A DNA stretch of 64,000 bases, taken from Methylibium sp. NZG. GTDB taxonomy: Bacteria > Pseudomonadota > Gammaproteobacteria > Burkholderiales > Burkholderiaceae_C. The notes below the pieces were generated by a model that was given only the letters and a program-made list of their open reading frames with translations, searched no databases and was not told the origin of the DNA. This document shows positions 8,369-17,132 of this stretch, in pieces; the first letter of the stretch is position 1, and the number at the start of each line of letters is the position of its first letter. The stretch is taken from assembly GCA_001263235.1 (NCBI GenBank), contig LGRD01000028.1:62001-126000 (forward strand), written 5' to 3'. The position numbers were made by a program, and so were the translations under genes.

Positions 8369-9369
8369 CCCCCCCCCGAAGCGCCTCCGGCGCTCCCCCT
8401 GGCCCGGAACGGGCCTCTACGAGCCCCGTGGGGGGCGCCGCCAGCGGCCCGGCAGAGCCGGATCCGCGGCGTCCGCTTGAAGGTGCGCCTACGCAACGCT
8501 GCGGCCTGGTCGCCATCGTCGGCCGGCCGAATGTCGGCAAGTCCACGCTGCTGAACGCGCTGGTGGGCCAGAAGGTCAGCATCACGTCGGCCAAGGCGCA
8601 GACCACGCGGCACCGCATCACCGGGATACGTTCGATCGACGAAGCGCAGTTCGTGTTCGTCGACACGCCGGGCTTCCAGACGCAGCACGCCGCGGCGCTG
8701 AACCGCACGCTCAACCGCACCGTGCACAGCGTGCTGGCCGACGTGGACGTGGTGCTGTTTGTGGTCGAGGCCGGCCGCTTCGGCCTGGACGACGCCAAGG
8801 TGCTGGCGCTGATGCCGGCCCACAAGCCGGTGCTGCTGATCGCCAACAAGCTCGACACCGTGGTGCGCCGCGCCGACCTGGCGCCCTGGCTCAAGGGCAT
8901 GCAAGACCGCCATGCGTTTGCGCAGTTCGTGCCGCTGTCGGCCAAGAAGGACAAGGACGTGCAGCGGCTGCTCGGCATCGTCAAGCCCTACCTGCCCGAG
9001 CAGACTTGGTTCTATGAAGAAGACGCGCTCACCGACCGCAGCGACCGCTTCCTCGCCAGCGAGATGATCCGCGAGAAGCTCTTCCGCCTGACCGGCGACG
9101 AGTTGCCCTACACCTCCACCGTCGTGATCGACAAATACGAAGAAGCGGGCAACCTGCGCCGCATCGCCGCCAGCATCGTGGTCGAGCGCGATGCGCACAA
9201 GGGCATGATCATCGGCGGCGGCGGCGAGCGGCTCAAGCGCATCGGCTCCGAAGCACGGCAGGAGCTGGAGGTGCTGCTCGACGCCAAGGTCTTCCTGGAA
9301 CTGTGGGTCAAGGTCCGCTCTGGCTGGGCCGCCGACGAAGAGCACCTCCGGACCTACGGCTATGAATGA
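8365..9369 (+). CDS. era: GTPase Era with repeat-derived N-terminal extension
   Basis: Essential GTPase that binds 16S rRNA and assists 30S assembly. The P-loop GRPNVGKS is at residues 53-60 with the chosen start, G3 is DTPGFQT and G4 is NKLD. The C-terminal KH domain ([21 protein letters not shown]) is intact. In most Era proteins the P-loop starts near residue 10-20, so about 40 extra residues are encoded by the palindromic repeat at 8369-8480, in frame. GTG 8365 overlaps the rnc stop (GTGA); GTG 8428 is the only other plausible start and would still lie in the repeat. The gene is certain; the exact start is not. Confidence 0.93.
   Translation: MTPPRSASGAPPGPERASTSPVGGAASGPAEPDPRRPLEGAPTQRCGLVAIVGRPNVGKSTLLNALVGQKVSITSAKAQTTRHRITGIRSIDEAQFVFVDTPGFQTQHAAALNRTLNRTVHSVLADVDVVLFVVEAGRFGLDDAKVLALMPAHKPVLLIANKLDTVVRRADLAPWLKGMQDRHAFAQFVPLSAKKDKDVQRLLGIVKPYLPEQTWFYEEDALTDRSDRFLASEMIREKLFRLTGDELPYTSTVVIDKYEEAGNLRRIAASIVVERDAHKGMIIGGGGERLKRIGSEARQELEVLLDAKVFLELWVKVRSGWAADEEHLRTYGYE
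8369..8480 (+). repeat. Family A palindromic repeat, copy 1 (inside the era 5' end)
   Basis: One of three copies seen (also 9374-9455 and 53099-53181). It shares the order: C-run, hairpin GCGCC-TCC-GGCGC, a C-run/G-run pair, then CCGGCAGAGCCGG and GCGGCGTCCGC. This copy carries about 27 extra bases in its middle (GGCCCGGAACGGGCC hairpin). It resembles intergenic repeats I recall as common in Comamonadaceae-type genomes. Confidence 0.8.
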
Positions 9370-9373
9370 ACCC

Positions 9374-9455
9374 ACCCCCGAAGCGGCTGCGCCGCTCCCC
9401 CTCAAGGGGGCAACACCAGCGGCCCGGCAAAGCCGGTTCCGCGGCGTTTGCTTGA
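9374..9455 (+). repeat. Family A palindromic repeat, copy 2 (era-recO gap)
   Basis: Contains three successive hairpins: GCGGC-TGC-GCCGC, CCCCCTCAAGGGGG and CCGGCAAAGCCGG. The first stem differs from copies 1 and 3 by paired swaps (GGC/GCC instead of GCC/GGC) that keep it intact. It fills most of the gap between era and recO. Confidence 0.8.
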
Positions 9456-9501
9456 ATGGGCTCTCGCTTCAGCTTTCGTAGCCAGCTTAGGGGCGGCTGA
9501 G

Positions 9502-10290
9502 ATGGTTGCCCGCTCCCTGCGTGTGGCCCCGCTCAACGCCTTCGTGCTGCACCGCTACGACTGGAGCGAGTCGAGCCTGATCCTCGACGTGTTCACGCGC
9601 GAGCAGGGGCGGCTGGCGGTGGCGGCCAAGGGCGCGAAGCGGCCGTACTCGCAGCTTCGGTCGGTGCTGTTGCCGTTTCAACGCATCCACGTTTCACTCG
9701 GGCGTTTGGCGGCGGGCGAGGGCGCAGGCGACGTGCAGACCTTGCGCAGCGCCGAGTGGGCCGGCGGTGCGGCGATGCTGACCGGCGCGGCGCTGTTCAG
9801 CGGCTTCTACCTGAACGAGCTGCTGATGAAGCTGCTGGCGCGGCAGGACCCGCATGCGCTGCTGTTCGACGCGTACGCGCAGACCTTGCCGGCGTTGGCG
9901 GTTGGCGATGACGCGCAGGTCGAGGCCGCACTGCGCGCCTTCGAGCTCACGCTGTTGAAGGAGGTGGGCGTGCTGCCCGACCTGAGCCAAGTCACGCTCA
10001 CACAACAGCCGCTGCAGCCGACCCAGCGCTACGCGCTGTTGCCCGAGGCCGGCGTCGCCACGCCGCGCACCGGCGACGCCGACCTCACCGGCGACGCGCT
10101 CACGCACCTGCAAGCCGCGCTGGAGCACGGCAGCCTGCCCGCGCTGCAACACGCCTGCACGCCAGTGCTGCAAGCGTTGAAGCCGCAACTGCGCGCGCTG
10201 CTTCACTATCATCTGGGCGGCGCGCCGTTGCGCACCCGGCAGGTGATGCTGGACTTGCAAGGTCTTGAACGCGTTGCGCCGACGCCTTGA
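9502..10290 (+). CDS. recO: DNA repair protein RecO
   Basis: RecFOR-pathway mediator that loads RecA onto SSB-coated DNA. The N-terminal OB domain is visible (NAFVLHRYDWSESSLILDVFTREQGRLAVAAKGAKR), in the expected order and position. The helical domain with FYLNELLMKLL follows. The zinc-finger cysteines of some RecO proteins are absent, as in most proteobacteria. With ATG 9502 the protein has 262 residues, close to the family norm; an upstream in-frame start at 9448 would begin inside the repeat and is less likely. pdxJ follows, the usual order. Confidence 0.93.
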   Translation: MVARSLRVAPLNAFVLHRYDWSESSLILDVFTREQGRLAVAAKGAKRPYSQLRSVLLPFQRIHVSLGRLAAGEGAGDVQTLRSAEWAGGAAMLTGAALFSGFYLNELLMKLLARQDPHALLFDAYAQTLPALAVGDDAQVEAALRAFELTLLKEVGVLPDLSQVTLTQQPLQPTQRYALLPEAGVATPRTGDADLTGDALTHLQAALEHGSLPALQHACTPVLQALKPQLRALLHYHLGGAPLRTRQVMLDLQGLERVAPTP

Positions 10291-10345
10291 CTTCTTGAGC
10301 TCCTGATCTCCGAGCCCGCCTGAGCACACTCCCCGAGGACCGGCC

Positions 10346-11131
10346 ATGAACCCACTCGTCGGCGTCGGCGCCGATCGGCGCCACGCGACCACCGCGCTGT
10401 CCGTCAATCTCAATCGTGTCGCGCTGCTGCGCAACTCGCGTCCGCTCGGCATCCCCAGCGTCACGCGTGCGGCGATACAGGTGCTGCAGGCAGGCGCGCA
10501 CGGCATCACCGTGCACCCGCGGCCCGATGAGCGCCACATCCGCGCAGCCGACGTGCACGACCTGGCCGCGCTGCTGAAGGACTGGCCGCAGGCCGAGTTC
10601 AACATCGAAGGCAACCCGTTCCACAACCTGATGCCGTTCGTGCGCGCGCTGCGCCCGCAGCAGGTGACCTTCGTGCCCGACGCCGCCGAGCAGGCCACGT
10701 CCGACCACGGCTGGCGGTTTCCGCAAGACGCGGCGAACCTGGCGCCGCTGATTGCCGAAGCCAAGTCGCTCGGCGTGCGTGTGAGCCTGTTCATGGACCC
10801 GCTGCCGCAGGCCATGCGCGCGGTGCGCGAGTTGGGCGCCGACCGCGTCGAGCTCTACACCGAAAGCTACGCGCGCGCCCACGGCACGCCGCAGCAGGCT
10901 GCGGTGCTCGCCGGCTTCGCCGACACCGCGCAGGCGGCGCTGAGCGAAGGCCTGGAGCTCAACGCCGGGCACGACCTGAACCGCGCGAACCTTGCCGACT
11001 TCCTGCGCGCGGTGCCCGGCGTGCAGGAGGTGTCGATCGGTCACGCACTGGTCGCCGATTCGATCGAGCTCGGCTTGAGCGAGACGGTGCGCGACTACCT
11101 GCGCTGCATTCAGGCTGCGTTCGCTCGGTGA
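10346..11131 (+). CDS. pdxJ: Pyridoxine 5'-phosphate synthase
   Basis: TIM-barrel enzyme that condenses 3-amino-2-oxopropyl phosphate with 1-deoxyxylulose 5-phosphate to make pyridoxine phosphate, the last step of DXP-dependent vitamin B6 synthesis. Recognisable stretches are LSVNLNRVALLRN, the HPRPDERHI catalytic loop, EFNIEGNP, TFVPD and the phosphate-binding ELNAGHDLN. The 261 residues are full length. GAGGA precedes the ATG. It sits between recO and acpS as in many proteobacteria. Confidence 0.96.
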   Translation: MNPLVGVGADRRHATTALSVNLNRVALLRNSRPLGIPSVTRAAIQVLQAGAHGITVHPRPDERHIRAADVHDLAALLKDWPQAEFNIEGNPFHNLMPFVRALRPQQVTFVPDAAEQATSDHGWRFPQDAANLAPLIAEAKSLGVRVSLFMDPLPQAMRAVRELGADRVELYTESYARAHGTPQQAAVLAGFADTAQAALSEGLELNAGHDLNRANLADFLRAVPGVQEVSIGHALVADSIELGLSETVRDYLRCIQAAFAR

Positions 11132-11161
11132 CGTGGTGCGCCTGATGAAGAAGCGCGCAGC

Positions 11162-11554
11162 ATGATCTACGGCATCGGCACCGACATCTGCGACGTGCGG
11201 CGAATCGCCGCCACCTGGTCGCGCCGCGGCGATCGGTTTGCCGAGCGCGTGCTGGGCCTGCACGAGATCGAGGTGTTTCGCTATCGCTTGGCCAAGGTCG
11301 AGAGCCGCGGCATCAGCTACCTCGCCACGCGCTTCTCCGCCAAGGAGGCGTTCTCCAAGGCGATCGGAATGGGCATGCGCATGCCGATGACCTGGCGCGA
11401 TTGCGAGGTCGTCAAGGCCGCCAGCGGCAAGCCGGAGATCCGCTTGCACGGCGCGCTGGCGGCCTGGTTCGACGCGCGCCAGCTGCGCGCGCACGTGAGC
11501 ATCACCGACGAAACCGACTACGCGGCGAGCTTCGTCGTGATCGAGGCACCATGA
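11162..11554 (+). CDS. acpS: Holo-[acyl-carrier-protein] synthase
   Basis: Transfers the 4'-phosphopantetheine arm from CoA to apo-ACP. Both motifs are present: GIGTDICDV (residues 4-12, metal-binding Asp) and [13 protein letters not shown] (catalytic Glu/Lys helix). The 130 residues match the family. The stop overlaps the nagZ start (ATGA), showing coupling. Confidence 0.96.
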   Translation: MIYGIGTDICDVRRIAATWSRRGDRFAERVLGLHEIEVFRYRLAKVESRGISYLATRFSAKEAFSKAIGMGMRMPMTWRDCEVVKAASGKPEIRLHGALAAWFDARQLRAHVSITDETDYAASFVVIEAP

Positions 11555-12648
11555 CTACTCAGACTCCCACACCTCACGCCCCCGTGGTGCTCGACATCGC
11601 CGGCTTGACGCTCGACGCACACGACCGCCGACGCCTCAAGCACCCGCTCGTCGGCGGCCTGATCCTGTTCGCACGCAATTGGCACAGCCGCCTGCAGCTC
11701 ACCGAGTTGACGGCCGAGATCAAGTCGATCCGACCGGACATGCTGGTCTGCGTCGACCACGAGGGCGGCCGCGTGCAGCGCTTTCGCACCGACGGCTTCA
11801 CGCACCTGCCGCCGATGCGCGTGCTCGGCGAGATGTGGATGGATGACGGCAAGCGCGGTTCGGGTGATGGTGCGCTGACGGCCACCGACGCCGCCACCGC
11901 CGCCGGCCACGTGCTCGGCGCCGAGCTGCGCGCCTGCGGCGTCGACCTGAGCTTCACGCCGGTGCTCGACCTCGACCACGGCGGCTCCGGCGTGATCGGC
12001 GACCGCGCGTTCCACCGCGACGCGCGCGTCGTCGCGCTGCTCGCCAAGAGTCTGATGCACGGGCTGCTGCGCGCTGGCATGCACAACTGCGGCAAGCATT
12101 TTCCCGGGCATGGTTTCGTCAAGGCCGACAGCCACCTCGAAGTGCCGATCGACGGGCGTTCACTGAAGGCGATCCTCGCCGACGACGCCAAACCGTACGA
12201 GTGGCTCAGCACCAGCCTGGCCAGCGTGATGCCGGCGCACGTGGTGTACCCGAAGGTCGATGCGCAACCGGCCGGCTTTTCGCCGCGCTGGCTGAAGGAG
12301 ATCCTGCGCCAGCAACTCGGCTTCACCGGCGCGGTGTTCAGCGACGACCTCAGCATGGCCGGCGCGCGGCGCGTCGGCGGCGTGGAGGTGAGCTACACCG
12401 AGGCCGCCTGCGTGGCGCTGAACGCCGGCTGCGACCTGGTGCTGCTGTGCAACCAGTCGGTCGATGGTGGCGCGGCGGTGGACGCTTTGCTCGACGGACT
12501 GCACGACTCGCAAGCACAGGGCCACTGGCAACCCGACCCCGACAGCGAAGCGCGCCGCCTCGGCCTGTTGCCCCAGACTGCCCCGCTCACGTGGGACGAG
12601 CTGATGCACGACAGCGGCTACCAGCGCGCGCTCGAACGGCTGCCTTGA
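11551..12648 (+). CDS. nagZ: Beta-N-acetylhexosaminidase NagZ
   Basis: Cytoplasmic GH3 glycosidase that removes GlcNAc from anhydromuropeptides during cell-wall recycling. Key features are the [12 protein letters not shown] substrate loop, the catalytic-loop motif KHFPGHG (residues 182-188, with the catalytic His) and FSDDLSM with the nucleophile at D265 or D266. No signal peptide is visible, as expected for NagZ. The 365 residues are slightly above the E. coli length because of short insertions. The gene ends the plus-strand housekeeping run and faces a minus-strand gene. Confidence 0.95.
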   Translation: MTTQTPTPHAPVVLDIAGLTLDAHDRRRLKHPLVGGLILFARNWHSRLQLTELTAEIKSIRPDMLVCVDHEGGRVQRFRTDGFTHLPPMRVLGEMWMDDGKRGSGDGALTATDAATAAGHVLGAELRACGVDLSFTPVLDLDHGGSGVIGDRAFHRDARVVALLAKSLMHGLLRAGMHNCGKHFPGHGFVKADSHLEVPIDGRSLKAILADDAKPYEWLSTSLASVMPAHVVYPKVDAQPAGFSPRWLKEILRQQLGFTGAVFSDDLSMAGARRVGGVEVSYTEAACVALNAGCDLVLLCNQSVDGGAAVDALLDGLHDSQAQGHWQPDPDSEARRLGLLPQTAPLTWDELMHDSGYQRALERLP

Positions 12649-12714
12649 TCGTGCGTCTGCGCAGCGACCGCCAGCGCGAGCGCGTGGCAACGCTGCGCGG
12701 CCTGGAAGACCCCG

Positions 12715-13116
12715 TCAGTTCCGCTGCGGAGCGGTCACTTCGACCGTGACGCGAACGAGCAACCGAACAGGCGCTCCGGCGCGGCCGATGGCCGACGCCT
12801 CGTATTCGAAGCTGTCGATTCCTGCGAATCCTGGGTCGGGCGTGTACGCCACTGCGGGCCCATTGAAGACAGCCTGGCCTCTGGAAGGTGGCTTCGTGAC
12901 CTGGCCCGACGATGCCGGATTGGCTCGTTCTTCTGGCACCCCGAAGTTCCAGAACACGCAGGGCTGCCCCTGGTTCACCATGCTGGCTTTGGCATCGGCC
13001 CCTTGAGCGGAACTCGCACCGCGAAAGGGTTGAATGCGACAACCAACATCAGCCGCTTGGGCGTGCAGGTTGGGTAGCCAGGCCACCAAGCAGGCGAACA
13101 CGAGGCAGCGAGGCAT
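12715..13116 (-). CDS. Small secreted protein with cadherin/Ig-like tail motif
   Basis: A 133-residue protein with a clear Sec signal peptide (MPRCLVFACLVAWL, then LHAQAADV). The C-terminal half contains AVAYTPDPGFAGIDSFEYEA, very close to the YxPxxGFxGxDSFxY motif of bacterial Ig-like/cadherin-like domains. Only about one such unit fits. Two cysteines in the mature part could form a disulfide. It is transcribed in the same direction as rne and starts 61 bases downstream of it. Function unknown; a cell-surface or periplasmic binding role is only an inference. Confidence 0.75.
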   Translation of the reverse strand: MPRCLVFACLVAWLPNLHAQAADVGCRIQPFRGASSAQGADAKASMVNQGQPCVFWNFGVPEERANPASSGQVTKPPSRGQAVFNGPAVAYTPDPGFAGIDSFEYEASAIGRAGAPVRLLVRVTVEVTAPQRN

Positions 13117-13177
13117 GGAGCGACTCTTCCGGAGCCCAGGATCTGGGGCCCGGCGCGTTACTTGACGAGAGCGTCGC

Positions 13178-16100
13178 TCATTGCCCTGGAGCCGGCGGCG
13201 CTGCCTCGAAAGGCAGCTTGATCTGGCTCAGGTCCTTGCGTGTTTCCACCAGCACCAGCGGCCCGTCGTCGGCCAACACCACCGGCTTGGGCTCGCGCGG
13301 CACATGAAGCGGCTTCGGCTCGTTGGCCATCGCCTCGCGCACAGCGCGGACCTTTTCGGCATCGGAGCCGATCCACTCCAGGCCGCTCGATGCGACGACG
13401 GCTTGCAGTGAACTGACCGGCAGCACAAACGGCGCGACCGGCTGGGCCGTCGCCGAAGCGGCCATTGCAGCAACGGGCGCCGCCGTAGGGACCGCAGGTG
13501 ACGAGGTTGACTTCACCGGCGCCGGCGCAAGCACGGGTTCAGCGGCCACGCTGGCCTCGGCAGGCGCGGCGCGCCACGGTGCGGTGGCAGGTGTGGGCTC
13601 CGGTACCGCCTCCAGTGCCGACTCCGCAGGCGACTCGACGGCCCTGACCGCGGCCGGGCTCTCAGAGGCACCCCACGCCGCGGCTGCCACCGTGGCGGCA
13701 CCTGAGCTTGCAAAGGCAGGCGCCGATTCGGCGTCGTGCGTGGGCCGGCTGTCGCCGACGGTTTCGGCGGCGCCCTCGGTCGGCGTGCCCGCGCCTTCGA
13801 CGCGGTCGCGCCGGTTGCGGTCGCGGCCACCGCGGCCGCGGCGGCGGCCTTCACCGCGTTCACCGCGATCACCCGCTTCGCCCGACTCGCTGCGCTCGCC
13901 GCCAGCCTCTCGGTCGGTGTCTCCGCCGTCGGCGGGCCCCGCGTCTGAATCACGGCTTTCGCTCGGCAGCCCCACCGCGCTCGCTGCGCCAGCGCTGAGC
14001 CCCGTTGCGTCGAACGAAGCGGTGCTGGCGTCGCTCGCCAGCGCGGCAGCCTGGCCGTTCAGGCCTGCGCCGTCGCGCGATTCGTCGCGGTCCCGGCCGC
14101 CCCGGCCGCCGCGGCGGCGTCGGCCCCGGCCTGCCGTCGGTTCGCCCGCGGCGCCGTCGGTTTCGGGTGCGCCGGGCACGGTGTCGACGAACGCTCGCGC
14201 GGAGGCGCCTTCTTCCAATGCGCCTTCGGGCATCGGGTTGGCACGTTGGGTTTCGCGATCCTGGCGCGGGCCACGGCCGCGGTTGTCGGCCCGACCGTCG
14301 CTGCCTTCGCCGCGACCGTTGCCGCGGCCTTCGCCGCTGCCGTCACCGCGACCGGGGCCACGCCCCTCGCCACGTCCGTCGCCGCGGCCTTCAGGGCGGC
14401 CCTCGGGGCGGCCTTCACCGCGCCCGTCGCCGCGTGGTTTGCGTTCTTCCGAGCGGGCTGCGTCGGGGCCTTCGCCGCGCGCACCATCGACGGCTTTGGG
14501 TCGGTCGGCGCGGTCGTTGCGCTCGCCACGATCGTTCCTGCCGCGTCCGCGGCCGTCGCCTTGCTCATCGCGACCACCGCGTTTGCCGTCTCGGCCACCG
14601 CGGCCGCCACGCGCGCCGCGGTCGCCGCGACCTTCGGTCTTGTCGCCAGTGGCCGCCGCAGCTGCAGCGGCCGAGGCGCTGGCCGTGGCTGCCCTGGCGG
14701 CTGGCTGGGCCACCGCGACGGGTGGTTCTTCGCCGCCGAACAGGCGCTTCACCCAGCCGAAGAAGCCGCCGCCTGCAGGGGTTGCCGCGGGGGCTGCCAC
14801 CACCGGTGCCGGCGCGGCCACCGCTGCCGGCGCCGCCGTCACCGGCGCGGGCTTGGGCTCGGCCACTGGCGCAGGCGACTCAGGCAGGATGCCCTTGATC
14901 ACCGGCTCCTGCTTGGCCTTGGCCTTTTCGCGCCGCGTGATGCCGACTTCTTCTTCGACGTCGTCGATCATCGTGTAGCTGGCCTGCAGGTTCTCCAGGC
15001 GCGGATCGTCCTGGCGCAGGCGCTCCAGCCGGTAGTTCGGCGTCTCCAGGTTCTTGTTCGGCACCAGCAGCACGGTCACGCGCTGCTTGAGTTCGATCTT
15101 GGTGATCTCGGTGCGCTTCTCGTTGAGCAGGAACGACGTGACTTCCACCGGCACCTGCACGTGCACGGCGGCGGTGTTGTCCTTCATCGACTCTTCTTGC
15201 ACCATGCGCAGGATCTGCAGCGCGCTCGATTCGGTGTCGCGGATGTGCCCGGTGCCATTGCACCGCGGGCAGGTGATGTGCGAGCCCTCGCTCAACGCCG
15301 GGCGCAGGCGCTGGCGGCTCATCTCCAGCAGGCCGAACTTGCTGATGCTGCTGAACTGCACGCGCGCGCGGTCCTGCCGCAGCGCGTCTCGCAGGCGGGT
15401 CTCGACTTCGCGCCGGTTCTTCGACTCGTCCATGTCGATGAAGTCGACGACGATCAGCCCGCCCAAGTCGCGCAGCCGCATCTGGCGCGCGATCTCGTCG
15501 GCCGCTTCGAGGTTGGTTCGCGTGGCGGTTTCTTCGATGTCCGAGCCGCGCGTCGAACGCGCGGAGTTCACGTCCACCGACACCAGAGCCTCGGTGTGGT
15601 CGATCACGATCGCGCCGCCCGAGGGCAGGTTGACGGTGCGCGAGAACGCCGTCTCGATCTGGTGCTCGATCTGGAAGCGGCTGAACAGCGGCGCGTCGTC
15701 GCGGTAGCGCTTGACCTTGTGCGCCGTCTCCGGCATCACGTGGCTCATGAACTGCTGGGCCTGGTCGAAGATGTCGTCGGTGTCGATCAGGATCTCGCCG
15801 ATGTCGGCGGTGAAGTAGTCGCGGATCGCGCGGATCACCAGGCTCGACTCCTGGTAGATCAGGAACGCACCCTTGCCCGCCTTGGACGCGCCGTCGATGG
15901 CGGTCCACAGCTTGAGCATGTAGTTCAGGTCCCACTGCAACTCGGGCGCCGTGCGGCCGATGCCGGCGGTGCGGGCGATCAGGCTCATGCCTTTCGGGTA
16001 TTCGAGCTGGTCGAGGTTCTCCTTCAACTCCTCGCGGTCTTCGCCCTCGATGCGGCGCGACACACCGCCGCCGCGCGGGTTGTTCGGCATCAGCACCAGG

Positions 16101-16474
16101 TAGCGGCCGGCCAGGCTGACGAAGGTGGTGAGTGCCGCGCCCTTGTTGCCGCGCTCTTCTTTTTCGACCTGCACCAGCAGGTTGTCGCCGTCGCGAATGA
16201 CGTCTTGAATGCGCGCGCTGCGCACGTCGGCGCCTTCGCGGAAGTAGTTCTTCGAGATTTCCTTGAAGGGCAGGAAGCCGTGGCGGTCTTCCCCGTAGTC
16301 GACGAAGCAGGCTTCGAGCGACGGCTCGACGCGCGTCACCACGGCCTTGTAGATGTTGCCCTTGCGTTGTTCGCGGCCTTCGATCTCGGTCTCGAAGTCC
16401 ATCAGCTTCTGGCCTTCGACGATGGCCAGGCGGCGCTCTTCGGGCTGCGTCGCGTTGATCAGCATGCGTTTCAT
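13178..16474 (-). CDS. rne: Ribonuclease E (Rne)
   Basis: Single-strand endoribonuclease and degradosome scaffold that governs mRNA decay and rRNA/tRNA maturation. The start at 16474 has AAGGAGAG upstream and begins MKRMLINATQ, as in the family. An S1 RNA-binding domain spans about residues 38-120. The metal-binding catalytic aspartates are D301 (SVDVNSARST) and D344 (IVVDFIDMD). The Zn-link CPRCNGTG has C402 and C405, only two residues off the E. coli numbering. The long C-terminal half (about 515-1098) is disordered: Gly/Arg/Asp/Glu-rich repeats (RGEGRPEGR types) mixed with Ala/Pro-rich stretches, typical of the RNA- and partner-binding scaffold. In total 1098 residues. Confidence 0.96.
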   Translation of the reverse strand: MKRMLINATQPEERRLAIVEGQKLMDFETEIEGREQRKGNIYKAVVTRVEPSLEACFVDYGEDRHGFLPFKEISKNYFREGADVRSARIQDVIRDGDNLLVQVEKEERGNKGAALTTFVSLAGRYLVLMPNNPRGGGVSRRIEGEDREELKENLDQLEYPKGMSLIARTAGIGRTAPELQWDLNYMLKLWTAIDGASKAGKGAFLIYQESSLVIRAIRDYFTADIGEILIDTDDIFDQAQQFMSHVMPETAHKVKRYRDDAPLFSRFQIEHQIETAFSRTVNLPSGGAIVIDHTEALVSVDVNSARSTRGSDIEETATRTNLEAADEIARQMRLRDLGGLIVVDFIDMDESKNRREVETRLRDALRQDRARVQFSSISKFGLLEMSRQRLRPALSEGSHITCPRCNGTGHIRDTESSALQILRMVQEESMKDNTAAVHVQVPVEVTSFLLNEKRTEITKIELKQRVTVLLVPNKNLETPNYRLERLRQDDPRLENLQASYTMIDDVEEEVGITRREKAKAKQEPVIKGILPESPAPVAEPKPAPVTAAPAAVAAPAPVVAAPAATPAGGGFFGWVKRLFGGEEPPVAVAQPAARAATASASAAAAAAATGDKTEGRGDRGARGGRGGRDGKRGGRDEQGDGRGRGRNDRGERNDRADRPKAVDGARGEGPDAARSEERKPRGDGRGEGRPEGRPEGRGDGRGEGRGPGRGDGSGEGRGNGRGEGSDGRADNRGRGPRQDRETQRANPMPEGALEEGASARAFVDTVPGAPETDGAAGEPTAGRGRRRRGGRGGRDRDESRDGAGLNGQAAALASDASTASFDATGLSAGAASAVGLPSESRDSDAGPADGGDTDREAGGERSESGEAGDRGERGEGRRRGRGGRDRNRRDRVEGAGTPTEGAAETVGDSRPTHDAESAPAFASSGAATVAAAAWGASESPAAVRAVESPAESALEAVPEPTPATAPWRAAPAEASVAAEPVLAPAPVKSTSSPAVPTAAPVAAMAASATAQPVAPFVLPVSSLQAVVASSGLEWIGSDAEKVRAVREAMANEPKPLHVPREPKPVVLADDGPLVLVETRKDLSQIKLPFEAAPPAPGQ

Positions 16475-17132
16475 GTGCTCTCCTTCGCGCGGCCTCGCTC
16501 GGGGCGGGCCACGCATCGTCCACAGTCACCAGCGGCGGGTGCCGCTGGCGACGATTCGATGCACGAGAAACGCGGAAATGGAAACCGGAAGAAGGGTGTC
16601 GCCCTGGACTGCTTGCTCGGCGATGGTCAGGCGACCATCCCCTCGGGCAGCGTTGGCGGGTGCGTGGCAGTGGCTTGGGCGGGGCGCAGCAGGCTGGGCC
16701 GGTTGTTGGCGACCCGCGCCCACGCGGCGCGGCCTGTGCTTGGCGCGCGGCAGGCGGGTGGCCTGGGCGGCAAGCGCGAGGAGCGCAGTGGGTCGGGAGA
16801 CGGGGTCAACATCCGCTTGGGTGTCACTGGACGCGAGGTGAAAGCCGACAGATCCTTGGGCGGGCGCTAGGGCCGGTGCCGCGGTCACTCTCGTCTTCCC
16901 CCTGAAAAACCTTGTGGGTGGTTTCTTTCTTTGTTTGCTCTGCCGCACTGGCTGGGTGGGCCGCAACCTCACTTGGGGAGGGTTGCCTGCCGCCGCGACC
17001 GGTGCGTTGCATCACCTGTCGGCCGTGCCCTGGGGCCGGCCGCCACCTGCTGCGCTGGGGGTCTGAATCCGCTTTCAAGGGCTGCCTCTTGCGGGGCTAA
17101 ACTCTGAAAAATCAAACACTTACCGCAGCAAC
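16475..17132 (-). other. 658-base rne-rluC divergent intergenic region; probable long rne 5' UTR
   Basis: No convincing gene. A minus-strand frame (16972 to 16526) is open but has a composition typical of chance frames in GC-rich DNA. The strand read for rne contains an A-rich stretch (AGAGCAAACAAAGAAAGAAA, from about 16942 down to 16923), unusual in this genome and a plausible single-stranded or RNase E-sensitive segment. E. coli rne has a long autoregulatory leader (established); a similar leader here is inference. Confidence 0.45.

Noticed and set aside
13134-13155. CCCAG/CTGGG hairpin after rne as a terminator
   Set aside because: Short stem without a following T-run; not enough for an intrinsic terminator call.
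13323-16870. Long plus-strand open frames opposite rne
   Set aside because: They mirror the repetitive rne C-terminal half and show only Ala/Arg/Pro-rich translation; RNase E on the minus strand has all catalytic motifs.
16526-16972. 148-residue open frame upstream of rne
   Set aside because: No ribosome-binding site or recognisable motif; it lies where a long rne leader is more likely.
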